A stretch of DNA of 64,000 nt from Pseudomonas citronellolis (GTDB lineage: Bacteria; Pseudomonadota; Gammaproteobacteria; Pseudomonadales; Pseudomonadaceae): the NCBI RefSeq assembly GCF_900112375.1, contig NZ_FOLS01000017.1, forward strand, positions 62,001 through 126,000, in the 5' to 3' direction. The notes under the pieces are model-generated. The model was given only the letters and a program-made list of their open reading frames with translations. It ran no database searches and had not been told where the DNA came from. The position numbers and the translations under genes were made by a program. Shown in pieces: positions 10,472 to 27,265 of the stretch (positions are counted from its first letter, which is position 1; each line of letters opens with the position of its first letter).

Positions 10472-10876
10472 ATGGTTGAAAATAGCGAACTGCGCAAGGC
10501 CGGCCTTAAAGTCACCCTGCCGCGCGTCAAGATCCTGCAGATGCTCGATTCCGCCGAGCAACGCCACATGAGCGCCGAGGATGTCTACAAGGCGCTGATG
10601 GAAGCCGGCGAGGATGTCGGCCTGGCCACCGTGTACCGCGTGTTGACCCAATTCGAGGCAGCCGGCCTGGTGGTGCGCCACAACTTCGACGGCGGCCATG
10701 CCGTGTTCGAGCTGGCCGACAGCGGCCACCACGACCACATGGTCTGCGTGGATACCGGCGAGGTCATCGAGTTCATGGACAGCGAGATCGAGAAGCGCCA
10801 GAAGGAAATCGTCAAGGAACGCGGCTTCGAGCTGGTGGACCACAACCTGGTCCTGTACGTGCGCAAGAAGAAATAA
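10472..10876 (+). CDS. fur: Ferric uptake regulator
   Basis: Fur represses iron-uptake genes when loaded with ferrous iron. The 134-residue protein has the N-terminal winged helix ([17 protein letters not shown] is the recognition region) and the C-terminal dimerisation domain with the metal ligands in HHDHMVC and the distal E/H residues. It keeps only one Cys in that segment (MVCVDTG) where E. coli Fur has CxxC, which is typical of Pseudomonas Fur and means no structural Cys4 zinc site. The ATG at 10472 has a GAGAAAG ribosome binding site; the frame opens at 10370 without family similarity. It is divergent from bamE and followed by a strong terminator. Confidence 0.97.
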   Translation: MVENSELRKAGLKVTLPRVKILQMLDSAEQRHMSAEDVYKALMEAGEDVGLATVYRVLTQFEAAGLVVRHNFDGGHAVFELADSGHHDHMVCVDTGEVIEFMDSEIEKRQKEIVKERGFELVDHNLVLYVRKKK

Positions 10877-10892
10877 GCCTTGCAACGAACGG

Positions 10893-10920
10893 AAAACGGC
10901 GGCCTTGGGGCCGCCGTTTT
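10893..10920 (+). terminator. Intrinsic terminator of fur
   Basis: AAAACGGCGGCC-TTGG-GGCCGCCGTTTT is a perfect 12-bp stem with a 4-base loop and flanking A/T runs, 16 bases after the fur stop. Confidence 0.93.
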
Positions 10921-10994
10921 CATTTTCAGGGGGGATTTCAGGTGAGATTGGCGCGTAGGAGCAACTGTCTTGCCTACTGCGCCGAATCGCTTTT

Positions 10995-11068
10995 CGTAGG
11001 ATGGGTTGAGCTTGCGAAACCCATGCGGTGGTGGTGATGGGTATCGCTTCGCTCAACACCATCCTACG
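10995..11068. repeat. Two-armed CGTAGGATGGGT repeat after fur
   Basis: Same structure as 8307-8381. A TAGGAGCAACTGTCT copy lies just before it at 10964-10978. Confidence 0.8.
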
Positions 11069-11089
11069 GGCCTTGTGTTTGCCTGGAGT

Positions 11090-11210
11090 GTAGGTGCGGA
11101 CAATCTGGCGCGATTCGCGGATGAGATCCGCTCCTACAGGTTGCCCATGCGCCGTGCCCATCTGGGAGCGCGCCCTGCGCGCGAATCGCAGGCAGGGCCT
11201 GCTCCTACAG
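11090..11210. repeat. Two degenerate GTAGG...CTCCTAC hairpins
   Basis: The first, 11090-11137, has GTAGGTGCGGA and TCCGCTCCTAC arms. The second, 11162-11210, has GGGAGCGCGCCCTGCGCGCGA facing GGCAGGGCCTGCTCCTAC. The second type recurs at 52912-52959. Confidence 0.65.
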
Positions 11211-11231
11211 TTGGCCACCGAGCAGCTCTTC

Positions 11232-11298
11232 GTAGGAGCGAGCTTGCTCGCGAACAGGCTCCGCTGCGGGGCTCATTCGCGAGCAAGCTCGCTCCTAC
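11232..11298. repeat. REPIN before recN 3' end
   Basis: This inverted GTAGGAGCGAGC pair has nearly the same spacer (CTCCGCTGCGGGGCTCAT) as the copies at 1149-1214 and 52822-52888. With 10877-11231 it makes the whole fur-recN gap repeat-derived. Confidence 0.9.
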
Positions 11299-11341
11299 GA
11301 GAATACGAGAAGCCGTTTCGTAGGGCTTTGTCCGCGGTCGT

Positions 11342-13018
11342 TCAGCCCTGCAGCGCCCGGTCCACCATCTTGCGGGCGTGGGCCAGGGATTCCTTGGTCA
11401 TGTCCACGCCGCCGAGCATGCGGGCGATCTCTTCTATGCGCTCGGCCTTCTTCAGGTTGGCTACCGCGGTGCGGGTTTCGCTGCTGCCGCGCTCCTTGTG
11501 TACGAACAGGTGCTGGTGGCCCTGGGCCGCGACCTGCGGCAGGTGGGTGACGGTCAGCACCTGGCCGCCTTCGCCGAGGCGGCGCAGCAGTTGGCCGACC
11601 ACTTCCGCGGTGGGGCCGCCGATGCCGACGTCCACTTCGTCGAAGACCAGGGTGGGCGTGCGCGAGGTCTGCGCGGTGATCACCTGGATGGCCAGGCTGA
11701 TGCGCGACAGTTCGCCGCCGGAGGCTACCCGCGCCAGGCCCTTGAGCGGCTGGCCGGGGTTGGCGCTGACCAGGAATTCCAGCTGTTCCAGGCCGTTGGC
11801 CTGGGGCTCGTCGGCGGGGGCGTCGTTCAGTTCGATGGCGAAGCGCCCGCCGGGCATGCCCAGGCGTTGCATTTCGGTTTCCACCAGGGTGGCCAGGCGT
11901 GGGGCGGCCTGGCGGCGCAGGGCGCTCAGCTCCGCGGCTTTCTCCTGGTAATGGCGTTCATAGGCGGCCAGTTCCTCGCCCAGGCGTTCCGCGGCCTCGT
12001 CGTCGGCGTTCAGTGCTTCCAGTTCTTCCAGCAGGCGCTGTTGCAGGGCCTGCAGGTCGTGGGGCTGCACGCGGTGCTTGCGGGCCAGGCCGTAGATGGC
12101 GTCCATGCGTTCTTCCAGTAGCTGCAGGCGGCTGGGGTCGGCGTCGAAGTTGTCGACGAAGCGGTTCAGCTCGCCCACCGCTTCCTCTACCTGGATCTGC
12201 GCGCTGGACAGCAGGTTGACCGCCTCGGCCAGCGCCGCGGGCTGGCTCTGGAAGGCGGTCAGGCGGTTGAGGCTGGCGGTCAGCACCGAAAGCACGTTGC
12301 CGGCGTCGCTTTCGCTGCACATGTCCACGACCTGGCGGCAGGCGCCGAGCAGGGCGCCGGCGTTGCTCAGGGTCTTGTGTTCGGCTTCCAGTTCTTCCAG
12401 TTCGTTTTCGCCCAGGGCCAGGTTCTCCAGTTCGTCCAGCTGGTAGCTGAGCAACTGGTGGCGGGCGCGCTGTTCGTCGCTGCTGCGCGACAGGCGGTCG
12501 AAGTCGTGGCGCGTCTGCTTCCAGCGCTGCGCGGCCAGTTGCACCTGGCGCGCCAGGTCCTGGCTGCCGGCGTATTCGTCGAGCAGGCGGCGGTGGGTGT
12601 CGGCCTTGAGCAGCGACTGGTGCTCGTGCTGGCTGTGGATGTCGATCAGCAGTTCGCCCAGGGCCTTGAGGTCGCCCAGGGTGCAGGGCGTGCCATTGAT
12701 GTAGCCGCGCGAGCGGCCCTCGGCGGTGATCACCCGGCGCAGGATGCACGGGCCGTCCTGCTCCAGGTCGCGCTCGGCCAGCCAGTCGCGGGCCTCGGCG
12801 ATGGCGCCGACATCGAAGCTGGCGAGGATGTCGGCCTTGTCCGCGCCGGGGCGCACCACGCCGCTGTCGGCGCGGTCGCCCAGGGCCAGGCCGAGGGCGT
12901 CGAGCATGATCGACTTGCCGGCGCCGGTCTCGCCGGTGATCACGGTCATGCCGGCGGCGAGCTCGAGATCGAGGTGCTCGACGATGGCGTAGTTGTGCAC
13001 GGAGATGTGAACCAGCAT
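11342..13018 (-). CDS. recN: DNA repair ATPase RecN
   Basis: RecN is an SMC-like ATPase that acts early in double-strand break repair. The 558-residue product has the Walker A GETGAGKS near residue 30, long coiled-coil arms in the middle (Glu/Leu/Gln-rich), the ABC signature LARVASGGELSR and Walker B TLVFDEVDVGIGG near residues 430-470, then LTVTHLPQVAAQGHQH. The ATG at 13018 begins MLVHISVHNYAIVEHL, as in the family, with GGAG upstream. A LexA-type box lies 23-40 bases upstream, so SOS induction is likely; P. aeruginosa recN is a known SOS gene. It is divergent from grpE. Confidence 0.96.
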   Translation of the reverse strand: MLVHISVHNYAIVEHLDLELAAGMTVITGETGAGKSIMLDALGLALGDRADSGVVRPGADKADILASFDVGAIAEARDWLAERDLEQDGPCILRRVITAEGRSRGYINGTPCTLGDLKALGELLIDIHSQHEHQSLLKADTHRRLLDEYAGSQDLARQVQLAAQRWKQTRHDFDRLSRSSDEQRARHQLLSYQLDELENLALGENELEELEAEHKTLSNAGALLGACRQVVDMCSESDAGNVLSVLTASLNRLTAFQSQPAALAEAVNLLSSAQIQVEEAVGELNRFVDNFDADPSRLQLLEERMDAIYGLARKHRVQPHDLQALQQRLLEELEALNADDEAAERLGEELAAYERHYQEKAAELSALRRQAAPRLATLVETEMQRLGMPGGRFAIELNDAPADEPQANGLEQLEFLVSANPGQPLKGLARVASGGELSRISLAIQVITAQTSRTPTLVFDEVDVGIGGPTAEVVGQLLRRLGEGGQVLTVTHLPQVAAQGHQHLFVHKERGSSETRTAVANLKKAERIEEIARMLGGVDMTKESLAHARKMVDRALQG

Positions 13019-13041
13019 GGAGGCGGCTCCGGTGAAAAGGT

Positions 13042-13057
13042 CTGGTTATTTATACAG
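13042..13057 (-). promoter_or_regulatory. LexA (SOS) box upstream of recN
   Basis: On the minus strand CTGT-N8-CCAG reads with flanking TA (ATACTGTATAAATAACCAGA), one mismatch from the CTGT-N8-ACAG core. A TATAAA -10 candidate lies inside it, so LexA would cover the promoter. Confidence 0.75.
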
Positions 13058-13090
13058 TATTTTTTGCCGCTGGCAATTCATCGCCCGCCC

Positions 13091-13119
13091 CTTGAACCGG
13101 CGCAAATGGCCCCCATATA
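13091..13119 (+). promoter_or_regulatory. Sigma-32 heat-shock promoter of grpE
   Basis: CTTGAA (13091-13096), 14 bases, then CCCCATATA (13111-13119) matches the sigma-32 consensus closely and lies about 70 bases upstream of grpE. Confidence 0.85.
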
Positions 13120-13187
13120 GCCGGCAGAGCCGCGAGCCATTGGGTTCGCTTTGTTTTCAAAGGCTTTTTCTTTTTTAGGAGAGTGGC

Positions 13188-13751
13188 ATGTCTGACGAGC
13201 AACAGACTCAGGATTCGCACCTGAACGAGCAGCCGGAACAGGTTGCCGGCGACGACCTGAACGCCCGCGTGCTGGACCTCGAGGAACAGCTGGCCGCGGC
13301 CAAGGACCAGAGCCTGCGCGTCGCCGCCGAGCTGCAGAACGTGCGTCGTCGCGCCGAGCAGGATATCGAGAAGGCGCACAAGTTCGCCCTGGAGAAGTTC
13401 TCCGGCGACCTGCTGCCGGTGGTCGACACCCTGGAGCGCGCGCTGGAGATGTCCAGCCCGGACGACGAGGCGATCAAGCCGATGCGCGAAGGCATCGAGC
13501 TGACCCTCAAGATGTTCCACGACACCCTCAAGCGCTACAACCTGGAGCCGGTCGACCCTCACGGCGAGCCGTTCAACCCCGAGCACCATCAGGCGATGGC
13601 GATGGAGGAGAGCGTGCACCTGGAGCCCGGCAGCGTGGTCAAGGTGTTCCAGAAGGGCTACCTGCTCAACGGTCGCCTGCTGCGCCCGGCCATGGTCGTG
13701 GTCAGCAAGGCACCCGAGCAAACCCCGCCTTCGATCGACGAGAAGGCTTGA
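13188..13751 (+). CDS. grpE: Nucleotide exchange factor GrpE
   Basis: GrpE releases ADP from DnaK in the cytoplasm and acts as a thermosensor through its long helix. The 187-residue product starts [15 protein letters not shown], with a disordered acidic N-terminus of about 35 residues. A coiled coil ([21 protein letters not shown], residues 45-90) follows, then the C-terminal beta domain with [11 protein letters not shown] and [24 protein letters not shown] strong AGGAGAG ribosome binding site precedes the ATG. It has its own sigma-32 promoter upstream and carries a second one over its stop codon for dnaK. Confidence 0.97.
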   Translation: MSDEQQTQDSHLNEQPEQVAGDDLNARVLDLEEQLAAAKDQSLRVAAELQNVRRRAEQDIEKAHKFALEKFSGDLLPVVDTLERALEMSSPDDEAIKPMREGIELTLKMFHDTLKRYNLEPVDPHGEPFNPEHHQAMAMEESVHLEPGSVVKVFQKGYLLNGRLLRPAMVVVSKAPEQTPPSIDEKA

Positions 13752-13772
13752 AATCCGCCACCCGGTCCCCAT
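13747..13772 (+). promoter_or_regulatory. Sigma-32 promoter of dnaK overlapping the grpE stop codon
   Basis: CTTGAA (13747-13752), 14 bases, then CCCCAT (13767-13772, continuing CT). The grpE TGA lies inside the -35 hexamer. This would give dnaK its own heat-shock transcript. Confidence 0.82.
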
Positions 13773-13840
13773 CTGGGTAATCAACCGAGCACAAGGTCCG
13801 CAGCGGGATCAGCACGGAATCTAATTTCTGGAGAGTGAAT

Positions 13841-15757
<1,917 letters not shown>

Positions 15758-15780
15758 GCCTCGTGCAAGCTTGCGCTCCG

Positions 15781-15843
15781 GCGCACCGACCAGCGTGTCG
15801 GTGCGCATGAAACGCCACGCGGGGGCTTGCTCCCGCGTCGGCG
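15781..15843 (+). other. Two hairpins in the dnaK-dnaJ spacer
   Basis: The first hairpin (15781-15806) has a perfect 10-bp stem, GCGCACCGAC/GTCGGTGCGC. The second is ACGCGGG/CCCGCGT (15817-15838). Neither has a T-run, so a role in mRNA stability or in setting the DnaK:DnaJ ratio is more likely than full termination. Confidence 0.6.
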
Positions 15844-15879
15844 TGTCTGGGGGAGAGGTTTTCAAGGTGCAAAGAATTT

Positions 15880-17010
15880 ATGGCCAAACGTGATTTCTAC
15901 GAGGTACTGGGTGTCGAGCGTGGCGCCAGCGAGTCGGACCTGAAAAAGGCCTACCGCCGGCTGGCCATGAAGTACCACCCGGACCGCAATCCCGGCGACA
16001 AGGAAGCCGAGGATAAATTCAAGGAGGCCAACGAGGCGTACGAGATCCTGTCCGACGCCAGCAAGCGCGCGGCCTACGACCAGTACGGCCACGCCGGCGT
16101 CGACCCGCAGATGGGCGGCGGCGGTGCCGGCTTCGGCGGCGCGAGCTTCTCGGACATCTTCGGCGACGTCTTCAGCGACTTCTTCGGTGGTGGCGGCGGT
16201 GGTCGTGGCGGCCGCGGCGGCCCGCAGCGCGGCGCTGATCTGCGCTACACCCTCGACCTGGACCTGGAAGACGCGGTCCGCGGCACCACCGTGACCATCC
16301 GCGTGCCGACCCTGGTCGGCTGCAAGACCTGCAGCGGTAGCGGCGCCAAGCCCGGCACCTCGCCGGTCACCTGCACCACCTGCGGCGGCATCGGTCAGGT
16401 GCGCATGCAGCAGGGCTTCTTCTCGGTGCAGCAGACCTGCCCGCGCTGCCATGGCAGCGGCAAGATGATCAGCGACCCCTGCGGCACCTGCCACGGCCAG
16501 GGCCGCGTGGAAGAGCAGAAGACGCTGTCGGTCAAGGTGCCGGCCGGCGTCGACACCGGCGACCGCATCCGCCTCACCGGCGAGGGCGAGGCCGGGGCCT
16601 ATGGCGGTCCGGCGGGCGACCTCTACGTGGTGGTCAACGTGCGCGAGCACGACATCTTCCAGCGCGACGGCAAGCACCTGTACTGCGAAGTGCCGATCAG
16701 CTTCGCCGACGCGGCCCTGGGCGGTGAGCTGGAAGTGCCGACCCTCGATGGCCGGGTGAAGCTGAAGATCCCGGAAGGCACCCAGACCGGCAAGCTGTTC
16801 CGCCTGCGCGGCAAGGGCGTGGCCCCGGTGCGCGGCGGTGGCGCCGGCGACCTGATGTGCCGCGTGGTGGTCGAGACCCCGGTGAACCTGGACAAGCGCC
16901 AGCGCGAACTGCTCGAGGAGTTCCGCAGCAGCCTGCAGGGCGACACCTCCCACTCGCCCCGCGCCAGTGGCTGGTTCGAAGGCATGAAGCGCTTCTTCGA
17001 CGATTTATAA
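15880..17010 (+). CDS. dnaJ: Hsp40 co-chaperone DnaJ
   Basis: DnaJ delivers substrates to DnaK and stimulates its ATPase. The 376-residue type I protein has the J domain at residues 1-70 with the HPD motif ([10 protein letters not shown]), a Gly/Phe-rich linker ([25 protein letters not shown]), and four zinc-finger CxxCxGxG repeats ([32 protein letters not shown]) at about residues 148-210, then the C-terminal client-binding domains. The ATG at 15880 has only a weak AAGG ribosome binding site. It is separated from dnaK by 122 bases with two hairpins, which may lower its expression relative to dnaK. Confidence 0.98.
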   Translation: MAKRDFYEVLGVERGASESDLKKAYRRLAMKYHPDRNPGDKEAEDKFKEANEAYEILSDASKRAAYDQYGHAGVDPQMGGGGAGFGGASFSDIFGDVFSDFFGGGGGGRGGRGGPQRGADLRYTLDLDLEDAVRGTTVTIRVPTLVGCKTCSGSGAKPGTSPVTCTTCGGIGQVRMQQGFFSVQQTCPRCHGSGKMISDPCGTCHGQGRVEEQKTLSVKVPAGVDTGDRIRLTGEGEAGAYGGPAGDLYVVVNVREHDIFQRDGKHLYCEVPISFADAALGGELEVPTLDGRVKLKIPEGTQTGKLFRLRGKGVAPVRGGGAGDLMCRVVVETPVNLDKRQRELLEEFRSSLQGDTSHSPRASGWFEGMKRFFDDL

Positions 17011-17904
<894 letters not shown>

Positions 17905-17970
17905 GCGCCTGGCTGCGGCATGACGGGGGTAGAAATGACCCAGCGGTAGCGCCACACGTCGTGCAAAAGG

Positions 17971-17999
17971 TGGACCATTATGTCGCGTTTCTGTAAACT
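17971..17999 (+). promoter_or_regulatory. Candidate carA promoter
   Basis: TGGACC (17971-17976), exactly 17 bases, TAAACT (17994-17999). The -10 lies inside the palindrome CTGTA-AAC-TACAG (17991-18003), a possible operator. Confidence 0.5.
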
Positions 18000-18033
18000 A
18001 CAGATTTAGTGTGTCCACTAAAAGCAGTGCAGC

Positions 18034-18114
18034 ATGAACCATATAAAAAGCGGGATGACCTCTTCTGATGTCATCCCGCTTTTTTACAACCTGCGTACGC
18101 CCAGCCAGGCTTGA
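18034..18114 (+). CDS. Short leader peptide upstream of carA (26 codons)
   Basis: The reading frame ATG AAC CAT ATA ... CAG GCT TGA encodes [13 protein letters not shown] followed by [13 protein letters not shown]. It runs straight through the terminator hairpin at 18045-18085 and stops 16 bases before the carA TTG. A ribosome translating it closely behind RNA polymerase would prevent the hairpin, as in pyrBI-type attenuation. No good ribosome binding site is visible, so translation is unproven. Confidence 0.45.
   Translation: MNHIKSGMTSSDVIPLFYNLRTPSQA
18045..18085 (+). terminator. Intrinsic terminator/attenuator in the carA leader
   Basis: AAAAAGCGGGATGAC, a 10-base loop, then GTCATCCCGCTTTTTT: a perfect 15-bp stem including the A/T pairs, with a six-T run. 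It lies 46 bases before carA, so it either ends dapB transcription or attenuates carA. Confidence 0.88.
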
Positions 18115-18130
18115 TTCACGGGAGGTCTTC

Positions 18131-19267
18131 TTGACTAAGCCAGCCATACTTGCACTTGCCGACGGCAGCATTTTTCGCGGTGAAGCCATCGGTGCCGATG
18201 GTCAGACCGTCGGCGAGGTGGTGTTCAACACCGCCATGACCGGCTACCAGGAAATCCTTACCGATCCTTCCTATGCCCAACAGATCGTCACCCTGACCTA
18301 TCCGCACATCGGCAACACCGGGACCACCCCGGAAGACGCCGAAGCCAACCGCGTCTGGGCCGCCGGCCTGATCATCCGCGACCTGCCGCTGCTGGCCAGC
18401 AGCTGGCGCAACAAGCAGTCGCTGCCCGACTACCTGAAGGAAAACGGCACCGTCGCCATCGCCGGCATCGACACCCGCCGCCTGACGCGCATCCTGCGCG
18501 AGAAGGGCTCGCAGAACGGCTGTATCCTCGCTGGCGACGACGCCACCGAAGAGAAGGCGCTGGAGCTGGCGCGTTCCTTCCCGGGCCTGAAAGGCATGGA
18601 CCTGGCCAAGGTGGTTTCCGCCACCGAGCGCTACGAGTGGCGCTCCAGTGTGTGGAACCTGGAAACCGACAGCCACCCGGAAATCCCCGCCGCCGAACTG
18701 CCCTACCACGTGGTCGCCTACGACTACGGTGTCAAGCTGAACATCCTGCGCATGCTGGTGGCCCGCGGCTGCCGCCTGACCGTGGTGCCGGCGCAGACCC
18801 CGGCCAGCGAAGTGCTGGCGCTGAACCCGGACGGCATCTTCCTCTCCAACGGCCCCGGCGACCCCGAGCCGTGCGACTACGCCATCCAGGCCATCCGCGA
18901 GTTCCTCGACACCGAGATTCCGGTCTTCGGCATCTGCCTCGGCCACCAGCTGCTGGCCCTGGCGTCGGGCGCCAAGACCATGAAGATGGGCCACGGCCAC
19001 CACGGCGCCAACCACCCGGTGCAGGACCTGGATACCGGCGTGGTGATGATCACCAGCCAGAACCACGGCTTCGCCGTCGACGACCAGAGCCTGCCGGGCA
19101 ACCTGCGCGCCACCCACAAGTCGCTGTTCGACGGCACCCTGCAGGGCATGGAGCGCACCGACAAGGCGGCCTTCAGCTTCCAGGGCCACCCGGAAGCCAG
19201 CCCCGGCCCGCACGACGTGGCGCCGCTGTTCGACCGTTTCATCTCGGCCATGGCCGAGCGTCGCTGA
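18131..19267 (+). CDS. carA: Carbamoyl-phosphate synthase small subunit
   Basis: CarA hydrolyses glutamine and channels ammonia to CarB for carbamoyl phosphate, the precursor of arginine and pyrimidines. The 378-residue product has the N-terminal CPSase small-chain domain ([31 protein letters not shown]) and a class I glutamine amidotransferase domain with the nucleophile in [12 protein letters not shown] and the His-Glu pair near [13 protein letters not shown]. The start is a rare TTG at 18131 with a full GGAGGT four bases upstream. An upstream in-frame ATG at 18068 falls in the terminator hairpin and is unlikely. It heads the operon carA-leuE-like-carB-greA, an order known from P. aeruginosa. 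Confidence 0.97.
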   Translation: MTKPAILALADGSIFRGEAIGADGQTVGEVVFNTAMTGYQEILTDPSYAQQIVTLTYPHIGNTGTTPEDAEANRVWAAGLIIRDLPLLASSWRNKQSLPDYLKENGTVAIAGIDTRRLTRILREKGSQNGCILAGDDATEEKALELARSFPGLKGMDLAKVVSATERYEWRSSVWNLETDSHPEIPAAELPYHVVAYDYGVKLNILRMLVARGCRLTVVPAQTPASEVLALNPDGIFLSNGPGDPEPCDYAIQAIREFLDTEIPVFGICLGHQLLALASGAKTMKMGHGHHGANHPVQDLDTGVVMITSQNHGFAVDDQSLPGNLRATHKSLFDGTLQGMERTDKAAFSFQGHPEASPGPHDVAPLFDRFISAMAERR

Positions 19268-19290
19268 GATCTGCGAAGAGGTAAGCGAAG

Positions 19291-19944
19291 ATGATGCCGA
19301 CCCTGGGAATCACCGACCTCTGGACCTACGTCCTGGGTACGCTGTTCATCGTCCTGCTGCCGGGCCCGAACTCGCTGTTCGTGCTGGCCACCGCCGCCCA
19401 GCGTGGCGTCGCCGGCGGCTACCGGGCGGCCAGCGCGGTGTTCCTGGGCGATGCCATCCTGATGCTGCTCTCGGCCCTGGGCATCGCCTCGCTGCTCAAG
19501 GCCGAGCCGGTGCTGTTCCTCGGCCTGAAGTACGCCGGCGCCGCCTACCTGTTCTACCTGGGCCTGGGCATGCTCCGCGGCGGCTTGCAGAAGCTGCGCC
19601 AGCCGCTGGAACAGGCCGCCCCGGCGAAGGACGTGGACGTCGCCCAGCCGTTCCGCAAGGCGCTGCTGCTGAGCCTGTCGAACCCCAAGGCGATCCTCTT
19701 CTTCGTGTCCTTCTTCATCCAGTTCGTCGACCCGGGTTATGCCTACCCCGGCGTGTCGTTCCTGGTGCTGGGCACGATCCTTGAGGTCATCAGCGCCCTC
19801 TACCTCAGCTTCCTGATCTTTTCCGGTGTGCGCCTGGCGGCCTGGTTCCGCCGCCGGCAGCGACTGGCGGCCGGCGCCTCGAGCGGCGTCGGCGCCCTGT
19901 TCGTCGGCTTCGGCGTGAAGCTGGCCAGCGCAACCCTTTCCTGA
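19291..19944 (+). CDS. leuE: LysE/RhtB-family amino-acid exporter, LeuE-like
   Basis: This is a 217-residue inner-membrane protein with about six transmembrane segments. The RhtB-family signature is present: [18 protein letters not shown] near residue 25, [12 protein letters not shown] near 55, and [18 protein letters not shown] near 130. The sequence resembles E. coli LeuE (leucine and related amino-acid export) throughout, including the [11 protein letters not shown] and [13 protein letters not shown] ends. The substrate is inferred from similarity only. GAGGTAAG precedes the ATG. It is embedded between carA and carB, an insertion specific to pseudomonads, so it is expressed with carbamoyl-phosphate synthase although its metabolic link is unclear. 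Confidence 0.88.
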   Translation: MMPTLGITDLWTYVLGTLFIVLLPGPNSLFVLATAAQRGVAGGYRAASAVFLGDAILMLLSALGIASLLKAEPVLFLGLKYAGAAYLFYLGLGMLRGGLQKLRQPLEQAAPAKDVDVAQPFRKALLLSLSNPKAILFFVSFFIQFVDPGYAYPGVSFLVLGTILEVISALYLSFLIFSGVRLAAWFRRRQRLAAGASSGVGALFVGFGVKLASATLS

Positions 19945-19963
19945 ATATTGCAACGAGAGTCCC

Positions 19964-23181
<3,218 letters not shown>

Positions 23182-23185
<4 letters not shown>

Positions 23186-23658
23186 GCAAATTCCCGATGA
23201 CCGTCCAGGGCGCTCGCGCCCTGGAAGAAGAACTGAAGCACCTGAAGACCGTTCTGCGTCCGCAGATCACCCAGGCCATCGCCGAAGCGCGTGAGCTGGG
23301 CGACCTCAAGGAAAACGCCGAGTACCATGCCGCCCGCGAGCAGCAGGGCATGTCCGAGGCGCGTATCCGCGACATCGAGGCCAAGCTGTCCAATGCGCAG
23401 ATCATCGACGTCACCGTCATCCCGCACACCGGCAAGGTGATCTTCGGCACCACCGTGGACATCGCCAACGTCGAGACCGACGAGACCGTGACCTACCAGA
23501 TCGTCGGCGACGACGAGGCCGACATCAAGGGCGGCAAGATCTCGGTCAACTCGCCGATCGCCCGCGCGCTGATCGGCAAGACCGAGGGCGATGCGGTGCT
23601 GGTCCGCACTCCCGGCGGCGACGTCGAGTACGAGATCGTTGAAGTCCGCCACGCCTGA
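23182..23658 (+). CDS. greA: Transcript cleavage factor GreA
   Basis: GreA enters the RNA polymerase secondary channel and rescues backtracked complexes by stimulating transcript cleavage. The 158-residue protein has the N-terminal coiled coil (residues 1-75) with the acidic tip in [21 protein letters not shown], and the C-terminal FKBP-like domain with [25 protein letters not shown]. It overlaps carB by four bases and is the last strongly recognisable gene of the carA operon, an arrangement known in P. aeruginosa. The next gene overlaps its 3' end by 20 bases. Confidence 0.98.
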
Positions 23659-24073
23659 GTCGCGTCCGCTGAAAGCCGCCGCAGCCAGTTGGTTGCTGGC
23701 CCAGACCTTCTGGGTCGGCGGCCTCTGGCTGTTGCGTTTCGTGGTCCTGCCGGCGCTGCAGAAGGTCGGCCTGGCGCCGCTGCTGGTGCAGTCGGTGGCC
23801 GATGCCCTGACGCCGCTGCTGGTGGGTTTCGCCGGCTTCTGCGCGCTGCTCCAGGTATTGGTGCTGGTGACCGCGCAAGGCTTATCCAGCCTCTGGCGCG
23901 AGATGCGCGGGCAATTGCTGCTGACGGTGCTGGCGATGGTGGCGAGCTACCTGGTGGTGAACCAGCTGGCGCCGGATGCCCAGCGCTGGCTGCTGTTCAA
24001 CTACCTGGTGCTGGCCCTGTGCGGCGTGCTGCTGGTGCTGCAGCCGGTACCTGGGCGGGACGCGGCGCGCTGA
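23639..24073 (+). CDS. DUF4149-like small membrane protein
   Basis: This 144-residue hydrophobic protein has four predicted membrane segments ([76 protein letters not shown]). The WVGG and LRFVVLPAL segments fit DUF4149-type proteins; no function is known. I place the start at TTG 23639, within greA, because it is the last start codon before the first membrane segment; a start at 23591 is possible. The position corresponds to PA4754. It is probably translated with greA as the tail of the car operon. Confidence 0.72.
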   Translation: MKSATPESRPLKAAAASWLLAQTFWVGGLWLLRFVVLPALQKVGLAPLLVQSVADALTPLLVGFAGFCALLQVLVLVTAQGLSSLWREMRGQLLLTVLAMVASYLVVNQLAPDAQRWLLFNYLVLALCGVLLVLQPVPGRDAAR

Positions 24074-24121
24074 GCGCCGGAGGGAGCCTTGGCCGGGCGC
24101 CTGGGCGCCCGGCCTGCGCTG

Positions 24122-24436
24122 TCACAGGCCGCTGTAGCGGCTGACGTTCGACAGGTTGCGGTTCGGCTTGGGATTGCGGCGGTAGACCAGGGCCATCTTG
24201 CCGATGGTCTGGATCAGCTCGCAACTGCCGTTCCGGCACAGCTCGTCGATCAGCGCGCGGCGATCGTCGCGCTCGGTGATGCGGAACTGCACCTTGATCA
24301 GTTCGTGATCGTTGAGCGCACGCTCCAGCTCGGCCATGACGCCTTCGGTAAGACCGTTTTCGGCAACGGTCAATACAGGCTTCAGGTGGTGGCCGATAGA
24401 TTTGAACTGTTTCTTCTGCTCCTGAGTGAGCGCCAT
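24122..24436 (-). CDS. yhbY: YhbY-family RNA-binding protein (CRM domain)
   Basis: This 104-residue protein is one CRM domain, an RNA-binding fold that associates with 50S ribosomal precursors. Family features include MALTQEQKKQFKSIGHHLKP at the start, LTVAENGLTEGV, the LNDHELIKVQF strand and the GSCELIQTIGKMALVYRRNP segment, equivalent to the GxxG RNA loop region. The ATG at 24436 has CAGGGG upstream; the frame stays open to 25174 by chance. It is divergent from rlmE with 78 bases between, the same pairing seen in E. coli (yhbY-rlmE-ftsH). Confidence 0.94.
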   Translation of the reverse strand: MALTQEQKKQFKSIGHHLKPVLTVAENGLTEGVMAELERALNDHELIKVQFRITERDDRRALIDELCRNGSCELIQTIGKMALVYRRNPKPNRNLSNVSRYSGL

Positions 24437-24514
24437 AATCAGACCCCTGGGAAAAAAGGCGGATATTCTACCCGAGTTTCGGTTTACCGGGTGCCCGCTC
24501 AGACGAGGTAACAA

Positions 24515-25138
24515 GTGGCCCGTTCCAAGACTAGCCATCGCTGGCTGAAAGAACACTTCGACGATCCGTACGTGAAGATGGCGCAACGCGACGGCTACCG
24601 CTCGCGCGCCAGCTACAAGCTGCTGGAGATCCAGGAGAAGGATCGCATCCTGCACCCGGGCATGACCGTGGTCGACCTCGGCGCCGCGCCGGGCGGCTGG
24701 TCGCAGGTCACCAGCCGGGTGATCGGCGACAAGGGCACGCTGATCGCCTCGGACATCCTGCCGATGGACAGCATCCCGGACGTCACCTTCATCCAGGGCG
24801 ACTTCACCGAGGACGAGGTCTTCGCCCGGTTGCTCGAGGCCATCGGAGAAAATCCGGTAGACCTTGTGATTTCCGATATGGCCCCCAATATGAGTGGACT
24901 GCCCGCCGTGGACATGCCCCGTGCGATGTTCCTCTGCGAGCTGGCGCTGGACCTGTGCACCCGGGTGCTGCGACCGGGCGGCGATTTCCTGATCAAGATC
25001 TTCCAGGGCGAGGGCTTCGACACCTACCTGAAGACGGTCCGCGAGAATTTCGAGAAGGTGCAGATGCGCAAGCCGCTGTCCTCCCGCGACCGCTCCCGCG
25101 AGCAATATCTGCTCGCACGGGGCTTCCGCGGGGCCTAG
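24515..25138 (+). CDS. rlmE: 23S rRNA 2'-O-methyltransferase RlmE (FtsJ)
   Basis: RlmE methylates U2552 of 23S rRNA in the 50S A site. The 207-residue Rossmann methyltransferase has [11 protein letters not shown] (catalytic Lys), the SAM-binding [12 protein letters not shown], catalytic Asp in [13 protein letters not shown], and Lys/Glu in [12 protein letters not shown], giving the K-D-K-E tetrad. The start is GTG at 24515 with GAGGTAACAA before it. It precedes ftsH with a 189-base gap, so ftsH may have its own promoter there. E. coli rlmE-ftsH is a heat-shock operon, but I found no convincing sigma-32 site here. Confidence 0.97.
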   Translation: MARSKTSHRWLKEHFDDPYVKMAQRDGYRSRASYKLLEIQEKDRILHPGMTVVDLGAAPGGWSQVTSRVIGDKGTLIASDILPMDSIPDVTFIQGDFTEDEVFARLLEAIGENPVDLVISDMAPNMSGLPAVDMPRAMFLCELALDLCTRVLRPGGDFLIKIFQGEGFDTYLKTVRENFEKVQMRKPLSSRDRSREQYLLARGFRGA

Positions 25139-25327
25139 ACTGCGACGAATGGGCCGTCTGTCCGTCCACTCCACGCAAGTAGGGCTTGTCCCGGCTCGCG
25201 CCGGGGTTCATAAAGGGTTACAGACGCCTCCTACGTCGCTAGGGGTTGTGTAGTAATTTGGCCGGAAGGAGTCTGGCCGTCGTGTGAAGCGGTTTCCAGG
25301 GCGGAGCCGGCTTCAGAGGGTAATCAA

Positions 25328-27256
<1,929 letters not shown>

Positions 27257-27265
27257 GAGCACTAG

